A DNA stretch of 64,000 nucleotides from Rhododendron vialii. Its lineage: Eukaryota > Streptophyta > Magnoliopsida > Ericales > Ericaceae. The stretch spans positions 4,982,501 through 5,046,500 of the forward strand of contig NC_080559.1 of assembly GCF_030253575.1 (NCBI RefSeq). The letters run 5' to 3'. Made by a program: the position numbers and the translations under genes. Below are positions 58,301 through 64,000 of the stretch, piece after piece (positions within the stretch are counted from its first letter, which is position 1; each line of letters begins with the position of its first letter). Below the pieces are notes generated by a model that saw nothing but the letters and a program-made list of their open reading frames with translations, was not told the DNA's origin and did no database searches.

Positions 58301-61050
58301 TAATTGCAGCAATGGAAAGTCCATATTTAGACGGTCTCCTCCGGTCCAAAAAACTTGGACAGGAGGGGATCCAATTCCATTGTTGAAATATGGTAATAGT
58401 TTTAGGAGTTCTCATTTTCTAGTTTTTACTTACAGCTATTCCCTTGAGATTGAACTGAAGTTTGGATTGGATAATCTGTTGTGCAAGTTGTGGAACATAG
58501 TGTCCTGCCAAGAAACAGAATTAGTCATTTTTGGTTTGAACCTCTCAATTGAGTGGTTAAGTCTTCGATTGTTTTCTTCGATAACTCGGTGTCCGGATCC
58601 GGTTTTGTAGGTCGACTAAACCAAAAGGACCAATCCACTAATGAGGTCCAATAAAAACCGTGGCAAAGCTTCATATGGATTGAGCCAACACAGGAATTGA
58701 TAGCTCGTGGGCGGGAGTCGATTGATATGAAAGCCCTGGTTGCCAGCTCACTACCACCGCACCAACTCTCCGGGTTAACTCTTTCAATTGTTGTTTGCGG
58801 GTTTGGCAAGTAGGGTTACAAACAAGTTAAATTGAACTCAGAAACAGTTTGTTTGAGTGTCATCCAAGGAAGAAATGAAGTAGCAAAGAAGACTCCTATG
58901 AAGGAGAAGTAGTAATCAATTCTCAGCCTCTCGGGTTTGGTGTAATGGTAGTCACATGACAACTGGGAATCTCTCAAAGACTTCGGTATGAGGTTCTACT
59001 CCTACCCGTGTTCTTCCAACTCTTGTGTTAGGTCAACCCATACAAACCCTTGTTTCTGTTGGAGGACGGTGGAATTAGTCTCTCCTGAATTAGTCAGTTT
59101 ATTGGGTCGAATACCGAGTCATCAAATCAAAGCTAGTAAATACCGTTTGCCTTCGGCAAAATTTGACTCATTTATGTAGAAATACTGCAAGAAGTAATAC
59201 ATACCTCCGTAGCTCTCCCCTGTGATGAAGAAGTCTCTGTTCTTGTATTCTGGGAATTTGTTGAACCAATTCTCGAGGAAAACAAGATTGTCTCGTGCTA
59301 AAGAAAAAGCAAAAACAAAACACTAATATTTGTACACACGAAATTACTAGGATTTCAAAGAGTTCAACACAAATAGATTTCAGAAAAAAGAGAGTCGAGC
59401 TTAAAGTATTCTTCCAAGTATGGTTGATAAACGAATCGAACGAGCCGAGCATATAATTGTTCAATCTTGGCTTAAAAGACTTAATGAGGTTCACACAAAA
59501 AAAAACATCCAAGCTTGGGTTATTTACGAGGCTAGTCGATCTCCATCCAACTTTAATCAAGCTGATATTGAGTCACTTCTAAGTTTTTAAACATCAAAAT
59601 TAAGCCAAACGAGTCGAGTAAGAAGTCATTCGAATTTCGAACTTTGTTTGAAAACTTAATGAGTTTAAAATGTTTAAACTTGATTTGTTTACGAAAGTAT
59701 CTAACAAGCCGATATCAAACAAAACCCTAAGAGACGAAAATGAGTTCCTACTCGAATAGTTTGGTACATTTATCAACCATACTTGTAATAAAGTATAATT
59801 CTACCCAACCCTACAGCTGCAGAGAAATGGTTAAAATAAATCAAGGAAATGCTGGACACCATGGAAATTCGCAATGAACCGAACAAGAGTCCAGGGTAAA
59901 CGACAATTGGACTGTCAAAAAGGGTTTTCATCACATGAGTTAAATCATTAAAGAAATAACTAAATAGAGAAAATTTATTGAGAACCGTGTTCAGGAGTTT
60001 TAAGACCCTAAAGAGGAGTTTTAAGACCCTAAAACGAACAAAGCCAAAATACCTGTCATGTCGTCATCCACTCCTGTATAATAGGAATTATTAGCTGAAT
60101 AAGAAAACCCAACTCCAGCAGGTGACTCCAAGTATAACATGTTTGCTTCTGTACAAAAATACAGGGAAGTAAAAAAAAAGATCATTGAACTTGAAGCACG
60201 CTATATACATTTAAAAAGTAAAAAATAAATAATTTTTTAATAAAAATCACTGGCAAAGAAACACAAATGATGAAACAGTAAAAAAAATTTGGAGATAAAT
60301 TTTTAAGAGGAGAAAATAGCAAAGCAATTACTTACCTTTATTCCAGCTATAATCATTTTTGACCAAAATCTGGCCACTTGGTTTAAAAGGCCCATGCTCA
60401 CAGAAAGCTCCAGCTCCAAGAGATGAACAACCAGGTCCTAAGAAATCAAAACTTCGACAAATTATTTCAATATTCGAATTGGGTATAATTACCCAGCTCC
60501 ATTTCTTAGTTTAATGATCCGAGCAGTTCATTCTATATAACCAATGTGTATCTCATCGCCCGAAAATTTATCTTGGTCAGATATCATTACGTATTTGAGA
60601 AATACATTTATCTTGAAAAATACAATTGTATTCGAATCAAGTATTTAACGACAACGAAATACGCAGTTCCTATCAAATAAACGATTTAGATTATGCAAGT
60701 AAGATCAGGTGGGAATGCACTCGAACTGCATCGTGCAACAGTCGAGAAGTCGTATCCTAATTTAAATATTTCTGGGGGGTTGATGATGATTGATTACCTC
60801 CATTTAACCAAAGAACAAGAGGCTTGGAAGCAGGGTCGGTCTCTGCTTCAACAAAGTAGTAGAACAGAGCTCTGTCTTGCTTTTCATCAACAGTAATATA
60901 CCCTCCAAATTGCTGGAAACTGACCTGTGGTTGACCTGGCAATATCTGGATTCTGTCAGATTCAGAGAGGGACTCAACCTTGATTAAACATAGTATTAGC
61001 TGGATTCCACAGAATATTGCAGCTGCCCTGATTAGCCATGCTTGAGTTAA

Positions 61051-61053
<3 letters not shown>
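46394..61053 (-). CDS. SCPL: Serine carboxypeptidase-like protein (SCPL45-like), ten exons
   Basis: Secreted/vacuolar S10-family serine carboxypeptidase-like enzyme. Exons from the start: 61053-60798, 60437-60336, 60148-60053, 59297-59205, 58504-58434, 49052-48771, 48158-48034, 47540-47448, 47354-47237, 46567-46394. They sum to 1410 nt (469 aa), in frame throughout with GT-AG junctions. A signal peptide ([18 protein letters not shown]) opens the protein. Then come [15 protein letters not shown] (oxyanion region), [13 protein letters not shown] with the catalytic Ser split across exons 4/5, [28 protein letters not shown] (catalytic Asp) and [15 protein letters not shown] (catalytic His). The motifs best fit Arabidopsis SCPL45/46. 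Intron 5 spans 49053-58433 and holds the nested MITE and copia element. A (GA)n tract abuts the ATG. Confidence 0.93.
49197..50264 (+). repeat. 5' LTR of the copia element
   Basis: Starts TGTTGAAAAATG and ends GGGTAACA. Contains the minisatellite at 49527-49648 and a TATA box (TATATAAG, 49665-49672). The 105-codon frame that follows it is in both LTRs and is not a gene. Confidence 0.95.
49527..49648 (+). repeat. LTR minisatellite, AACGGCTAG units
   Basis: Nine units of 13-15 bp alternating AACGGCTAGTTTC and AACGGCTAGTTTCCA forms, just before the TATA box in U3. An identical array is in the 3' LTR at 57490-57611. The position suggests promoter/enhancer repeats. Confidence 0.9.
50267..50278 (+). 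other. tRNA-Met primer binding site of the copia element
   Basis: TGGTATCAGAGC two bases after the 5' LTR end. Confidence 0.95.
50323..51969 (+). CDS. gag: Copia gag
   Basis: 548 aa capsid/nucleocapsid precursor. The N-terminal [16 protein letters not shown] segment and the following helical region are the UBN2/DUF4219-type copia Gag. A first zinc knuckle ([16 protein letters not shown]2-C-X4-H-X4-C) lies near 294, an acidic/coiled-coil stretch at ~330-460, and a second knuckle ([14 protein letters not shown]) near 499. It ends WVPKVKN before TGA. Unlike many copia elements, gag and pol are not one frame. The start is the first ATG after the primer site. Confidence 0.92.
   Translation: MATTSNVSCIEGQSSNRPPLFTGENYSHWKNRMMIFIQSTDYDLWKIIKNGPIIPTKKVGEETMPKPDYEWSHLEKASIEKNYRAMNLLFCAITPNEYDCVSACESAKEIWDKLEMSHEGDSQVKESKIDILVHSYELFKMKPDESISQMFARFASITNGLKALGKIYSQSEMTRKVLRSMPTNWDTTTSIILQSKDFSTYTMDKLMGSLMTEEMHHNLKGEKEKKVKDLAFKSTISKSKSKEDSSNESEDDEMALITKTFKKLLKNRASHKGRGFSRKDGGKEENSKKDPIICYECKKPGHIKSECPYAKKYSKKDKKRAMMAAWDNSDDSSSDEDDEQQEVANLCFMAIEENEVDLDSSYSFDELFIAYKELKVEFEKVVSKNKFLKKVAKDLSLEIDDLIEEKDILEEENESLRTSLEKEKEYLKDTSKNESLEKQIDDLTNSLSKLTNGKESLDILLGKQMVSFHKAGIGYNPTQHKNLFEKDVPPSSHSKLTCHYCGKIGHISPTCPMKGYSSSNAKKVWVPKNRINANPQGPKMIWVPKVKN
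51983..55096 (+). CDS. pol: Copia pol (protease-integrase-RT-RNase H)
   Basis: Open frame of 1037 codons plus stop, bounded on the left by TAG at 51980-51982; the first ATG is 52046. The aspartic protease motif [10 protein letters not shown] lies upstream of that ATG, so translation probably enters from gag by frameshift or a processed RNA. Then come the GAG-pre-integrase HHCC (HRRLGH...CGPC), integrase core ([28 protein letters not shown]), reverse transcriptase ([21 protein letters not shown]) and RNase H ([26 protein letters not shown]). Integrase precedes RT, which defines Ty1/copia. Relative to gag the frame is +1. No stop codons inside, so the element may be autonomous if the gag-pol step works. 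Confidence 0.93.
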   Translation, partial: VCFKSSLKEGSWYLDSGCSRHMTGDKRAFNSLSSKDGGHVTFGDNNKGKIIGIGNIGNSPIIEDVLLVSGLKHNLLSISQLCDRGNRVIFEKSKCIIENVKSNKTLFVGQRLENVYVFNLNDLSNCDIKCFSALSENSWLWHRRLGHASMDAISKLSRKNLVKGLPKIKFEKDRLCGPCQQGKQTKVSFKSKNVVSTTRPLQLLHMDLFGPTRSPSLCGNYYCLVVVDDFSRYTWVMFLAHKNEAYPNFTKLCRRVQNEKGFVISNIRTDHGKELDNSLYEKFCDEHGIGHNFSVPRTPQQNGVVERKNRTLEEMARTMLCENSLPKYFWAEAVNTSCYILNRVLIRPILKKTPYELWNGRIPNINYFHAFGCKCYVLNNGKDNLGKFDSKSDEGIFIGYSLTSKAYRIYNKRTNLVEESIHVSFDESNPCATKDVVDNDDLEITHKIHDLTIQEKVDGDTQVESSQIKEDEVINQPQDAMGDNQDLSKDWRFVQNHPKDLILGEVSKGVTTRSSHRNFCENQAFVSQIEPKNFPEAQDDENWILAMQDELNQFERNKVWALVPKPLDHTIIGTKWVFRNKLDESGNIVRNKARLVAQGYNQEEGIDFEETFAPVARLEAIRILLAFASFKNFKLYQMDVKSAFLNGFINEEVYVKQPPGFEDHVYPDHVFKLSKALYGLKQAPRAWYDRLSSFLLDNGFTRGKIDTTLFIKAKGKDMLIIQIYVDDIVFGATNDNMCKEFAKCMQGEFEMSMMGELNFFLGLQIKQTNEGILINQAKYAKELIKKFGMEGSKPTSTPMSTSTKLDKDENGKAVNEKMYRGMIGSLLYLTASRPDIMFSVCMCARFQSCPKESHLKAIKRIFKYVGGSHDLGLFYPRGVAFDLIGYSDADFGGFKVDRKSTSGTCQFLGHSLVSWHSKKQNSVALSTAEAEYVAAGSCCAQILWIKQQMEDFNLQYDHIPIKCDNTSAISLTKNPIQHSRTKHIEIRHHFIRDHVQKGDIELNFISTDKQLADIFTKPLGEEQFCFIRRELGMFNHL
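55330..55966. mobile_element. Solo LTR nested in the copia element
   Basis: Starts TGTAGAGACCCG and ends CAGGGTCGTGACA, with a perfect 5-bp duplication, GTCAG, at 55325-55329 and 55967-55971. 637 bp, no coding capacity. Its end CAGGGTCGTGACA resembles the GGTCGTTACA end of the large solo LTR at 1172, which may indicate related families. Confidence 0.85.
56275..56490 (+). repeat. TTCGGCGC tandem array upstream of the membrane ORF
   Basis: Nine TTCGGCGC (one TTCGGTGC) words at ~20-25 bp spacing. The last ones are near-perfect units of about 21 bp (AATTCGGCGCAGCATTTCAA). The array sits directly before the TATA-like site at 56521. Confidence 0.85.
56521..56528 (+). promoter_or_regulatory. Internal TATA-like site of the copia element
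   Basis: TCTATAAATTCAACAACACTC, then CT-rich leader to the ATG at 56602. It has the layout of a plant core promoter (TATA, ~30 bp, CT-rich start, short leader). Confidence 0.45.
56602..56874 (+). CDS. Post-pol small membrane protein of the copia element
   Basis: 90 aa, with two likely membrane helices: residues ~27-45 ([18 protein letters not shown]) and ~59-75 ([17 protein letters not shown]), joined by a short PPWFGWNVN loop. The N-terminal part is acidic/aromatic and the C-terminus is charged ([15 protein letters not shown]). It lies where Sireviruses carry their env-like ORF, but is much shorter than those. Its own TATA-like site, CT-rich leader and array of TTCGGCGC repeats precede it. 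I do not recognise a family. It could be a captured host gene, a reduced env-like gene, or a regulator. Confidence 0.5.
   Translation: MANLPQGLPFEFYERDAERAEFRLFIQTIWMQLFIFILLCALLTMRIPPWFGWNVNVDTLWYWIGIIAAVVAAIIREYENQGRQALNERR
57160..58227 (+). repeat. 3' LTR of the copia element
   Basis: Same length as the 5' LTR (1068 bp) and, by eye, different at only one base. It contains the same minisatellite (57490-57611) and TATA box (57628-57635). Confidence 0.95.

Positions 61054-61054
<1 letters not shown>

Positions 61055-61124
<70 letters not shown>
61055..61124 (-). repeat. GA/TC microsatellite at the SCPL start codon
   Basis: ~70 bp of pure (GA)n on the plus strand, i.e. a (TC)n leader on the gene strand, ending next to the ATG at 61053. 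An upstream in-frame ATG (61206) reads through it as Ser-Leu repeats. Confidence 0.95.
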
Positions 61125-61127
<3 letters not shown>

Positions 61128-61180
61128 GTAATTGGTGTTTGAAGAGTGAAAGATGAAAGACTTTTTGTTGGTTTGCAAAA

Positions 61181-62702
61181 AGAGTGGATAATAAAACCAC
61201 AGACACGTGGGTTTTAGTTGGAGTAATTTGTCAATCCATGAGATCGATCAGTAGTATTCTCCGGTGGAATTGAAATCAGTGTTGGATTCCAGAAGGGGAT
61301 TCCCTATCTACAACCACCCACCATGCACAGTCTAAAGTTGGCTTTTTTACTGTCCAAAATATTAGTAAGTGGTCAATTTCGTCCCCAACGTTTAAAATGT
61401 TCAAGCTTGATTTGTTTACAAAAGTATCTGACAAACCAATATCAAACGAAATCCTAACGGACAAACACGTGTTCCTACTCGAATAGTTTGATACATTTAT
61501 CAACCATATAAAGAATAAAGTATAATTTCTAACCCAACCCTACAACTGCAGAGAAATGGTTAAAGTAAATCAAGGAAATGCCTTGACCAAACAAAAAAAA
61601 TCAAGGAAATGCTGGACACCATGGAAATTCCCAATGACCTGAACAAGATTCCAGGATAAACGACAATTGCACTGTCAAAAAAGGTTTCATCACATGAGTT
61701 AAATCATTAAAGAAATAATTAGAGAAAATATATTGTTTATTGAGCACCGTGCCCAAGAGTTTTGAGATCTCAAAACGAACAAAGCCAAAATACCTGTCAT
61801 GTCGTCATCCACTCTTGTATAATAGGATTTATTGGCTGAATAAGAAAACCCAACTCATGCGGGTGACTCCAAATATAACATGTTTGCTTCTGTACAAAAA
61901 TACGGGGGGAAAAAAGGTTCGTTGAATTGTTGAGTTAGGTTATATACATTCAAAAAGTAAAAAATGAATAATTATTTTCTATCAAAATCACTGAAGGTGA
62001 AAAAACACAAGCCACGAAGCAGTAAAAAAATTTGGAGATAAATTTTTATGAGGAGAAAACAGCAGAGAAATTACCACCTTTATTCCAGCTATAATCATTT
62101 TTGACCAAAATCTGGCCACTTGGTTTAAAAGGCCATGCTCACAGAAAGCTCCAGCTCCAAGAGATGAACAACCAGGTCCTAAGAAATCAAAACTTTGACA
62201 AATTATTTCAATATTCGAAACAGGTATAATTACCCAGCTCCCTTCTTAGTTTAATGATTCGAGCAATTCATTCTATATAACACAATGTGTACCTCATCAC
62301 CCGAAAATTTATCTTGGTCAGATATCATTACGTATTTGAGAAATACATTTATCTTGAAAAAGACAACTGTATTCGAATCAAGTACTTAACGACATCAGGT
62401 CAAGGTAATTTCTCGTCTAAACCAAATACGCAGTGCCTATCAAATAAACGATTTAGATTATGCAAGTAAGATTGAGTGGGAATGCACTCGAACTGCATTG
62501 TGCAACAGTCGAGAAGTTGTATCCTAATTTAAATATTTCTGGGGGGTTGATGATGATTGATTACCGGCCTCCATTTAACCAAAGAACAAGAGGCTTGGAA
62601 GCAGGGTCAGTCTCTGCTTCAACAAAGTAGTAGAACAGAGCTCTGTCTTGCTTTTCATCAACGGTAATATAACCTCCAAATTGCTGGAAGTTGACCTGGC
62701 AA
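61181..62702 (-). pseudogene. Scrambled partial SCPL duplicate
   Basis: Pieces of the SCPL gene in the same orientation, upstream of it. 61181-61237 matches the 3' end around the stop (46345-46402). It jumps without the intervening exons to a piece of exon 6 (61238-61318). 61793-61888 matches exon 3, with a TGA where the gene has GGA in SPAGVG. 62080-62180 matches exon 2, with one C lost in AAAGGCCCATG. 62566-62702 matches the 3' part of exon 1, with extra bases at the splice donor. Exons 4 and 5 (with the catalytic Ser) and the signal peptide are missing. Clearly non-functional. Confidence 0.88.
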
Positions 62703-63037
62703 TATCTGTCTTGATTCAAAACCTGATTTTCCATTCGAAAGGGATCTCATAGTGTGTTTCTACTTTCTTGAAACTTTAGTGCTTATATTGTAGGTTTGAT
62801 GCAACTGATCGAGTTCTTTAATTTCCCATGTGTCTCACGACACGGTTTAAGCTGATTGGCACGAAACTGACAATGTTGGAACCTACCATCATGTTGAATG
62901 GGCTGTTGGAACTGGAGAGGAAAATCTGACATTCTGGAGTTCAAAAATGTTGGCATGATCGAGGGGAAGGGTTCAAGAGAGTGGTCTAGACCTTGGTGGT
63001 TTGAACGCATGTTACATCACCCTAAGGGCTTGGAAAA
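62703..63037. other. Junction region
   Basis: Sequence between the SCPL duplicate and the NST1-like fragment. It may be the upstream part of the latter, but I cannot align it to a protein. Confidence 0.35.
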
Positions 63038-64000
63038 TGGATGGCCGCTGCAGTGAGCTCTCTGTGAAAGCTCATGCATTAAAAGGTCAACAATGTGTAC
63101 ACTGCAGTGCAGGCTTGTAGTTGGTGATGGTTTTGTTACCATGACTAGAGGGGAAAGAATTACCGTCACAAGTGTGTGCAAGGTGACAGATGTTCTTGCA
63201 AGGAGTGACGAAGAACAAAAGACAGAGAGAAACAGCTCCGAAGGAAGGAGGGATTGAGGATCAAAGAGAAGGATAAGGAGAGTAAATCCTCTGGATCACA
63301 CCAGAGTTCTATTGTTTCTGATGTACTGAATGTGCTGTCACCAGAACAGCCAGATGAACATCAATGAGGGATTGATATGCGAAACAGGTGATAGTCCATC
63401 AAAAACTGATGAGGAGCTATTGAGTGAAACTAATCTATCTTTTCAAAAATGGAAAACCACTCTGGTAACTGTTCTGATGGTGTGACTTTTTCAATGTGCA
63501 AGATGGGAGTTCATTTGCAATTGATCACTCAAAAGTATCTAATCAAAAGCTGAAGTTCCATAAAGAATTTCAGTCAGATTCGAAATCAAAATGGTCGGAT
63601 GAATGACGATGTGCAGTTGTGATTGTTTCAATAAAGTCGCTAAAAAATCAGATGATACCAGTAATAGTGGGAGTGCCTTAAGTGGAACTGGAGACCCGTC
63701 TATGAGCACCGATTCCAATTCTGACAACTGTTCATCATACCTTAGTGAAGGAGAGACAAGCGTTACATCCTCTTCAAACTCCCAAAATCCAGAATCCTTG
63801 TCCTCATCAGATTCTGAAGATTCCACTCAACACTCAGAAGGAGGAGAAAATTCAGTACACATTCCAGATAAGTTCTGTGAAAATTCAGTACACATTCCAG
63901 ATAAGTTCCGTGTATGTCCAGAATCCTTGTCCTCGTCGGATTCTGAGCGTCCCATTATACTTTTCTGGCTTACTATCAGCGATTCTAATATTGGTTTCGT
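63038..64000 (+). pseudogene. Broken fragment resembling plant NST1-like (stress response) genes
   Basis: Plus-strand protein pieces in shifting frames. First DGRCSELSVKAHALKGQQCV then, one frame over, LVVGDGFVTMTRGE; next LRIKEKDKESKSSGSHQSS with a terminal stop; and from about 63702 STDSNSDNCSSYLSEGE followed by SSSDSEDSTQHSEG. This order (a conserved Cys-containing start, a charged KEK helix, a Ser-rich SDSED tail) is what I recall of plant proteins annotated as stress-response NST1-like. Frameshifts, stops and missing middle parts show it is dead. A direct duplication, ENSVHIPDKF, repeats at 63848 and 63878. It runs off the window. Confidence 0.55.

Larger units (their letters stand above)
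49127..58378. mobile_element. Mutator-like MITE in SCPL intron 5, split by the copia element
   Basis: Left end GGGTTTGGATCCTCTCCGG and right end GAGGGGATCCAATTCC are imperfect inverted repeats; inner arms pair GTCCAAGTTTTTGGACCGG with CCGGTCCAAAAAACTTGGAC. A perfect 9-bp duplication, ATTGTTGAA, is at 49118-49126 and 58379-58387. Only 49127-49196 and 58233-58378 belong to it; the copia element occupies the middle. Confidence 0.85.

Noticed and set aside
60693..60896. Plus-strand ORF over SCPL exon 1
   Set aside because: Shadow of exon 1 of the SCPL gene, whose ten exons sum to a perfect frame on the minus strand.
63539..63826. Minus-strand ORF of 95 codons
   Set aside because: Antisense shadow of the Ser/Asp-rich plus-strand fragment, which shows the recognisable protein.

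Overview
This is a nuclear window from a flowering plant, probably a eudicot; the species cannot be fixed from the sequence. The evidence is split genes with GT-AG introns, AT-rich spacers crowded with MITEs and LTR elements, CT-rich 5' leaders, a plant-type SDR family, a serine carboxypeptidase-like (SCPL) gene and an integrated caulimovirid (plant pararetrovirus). No rRNA, tRNA or CRISPR array was seen.

Region 1 (1-45562) is a tandem array of plus-strand short-chain dehydrogenase/reductase (SDR) genes. All share one three-exon plan: exon 1 ends in phase 1, exon 2 is always 230 nt, exon 3 is always 279 nt. There are two subfamilies. The first (protein starts MASQAS) has a 5'-incomplete copy at 313-4270, an intact gene at 9892-11736 and a broken copy at 14547-15782. 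The second (starts MTSQ or MTNQ, with a GC-rich exon 1) has an orphan exon 1 at 19863-20202, an intact gene at 23700-28205 and an intact gene at 41645-45562. Truncated relics of promoters and 5' ends lie between them, so the array has been reshuffled repeatedly. Insertions decorate it: a precise 2.7-kb solo LTR in an intron, three ~390-bp foldback elements of a Mutator-like MITE family, Stowaway-like MITEs, and hAT-like elements.

Region 2 (about 31.0-40.6 kb, minus strand) is an endogenous pararetrovirus with four open frames: two small proteins, a 1785-aa movement/coat/protease/RT/RNase H polyprotein, and a 587-aa protein with a viroplasmin domain. It combines badnavirus-type cysteine arrays with a transactivator-like last gene. 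The tRNA-Met primer site and a TATA box are present. Nothing is visibly broken in the four frames, which suggests a young integration.

Region 3 (46394-61053, minus strand) is an intact ten-exon SCPL gene of 469 codons with the whole Ser-Asp-His triad. Its fifth intron was expanded to 9.4 kb by nested insertions: a Mutator-like MITE, split by a 9-kb Sirevirus-like Ty1/copia element with nearly identical LTRs, which is itself hit by a solo LTR. Between pol and the 3' LTR the copia element carries a 90-aa two-helix membrane ORF with what looks like its own TATA box and leader. Upstream lie a scrambled partial SCPL pseudogene (61181-62702) and, on the plus strand, a broken fragment resembling plant NST1-like genes (63038 to the window end).
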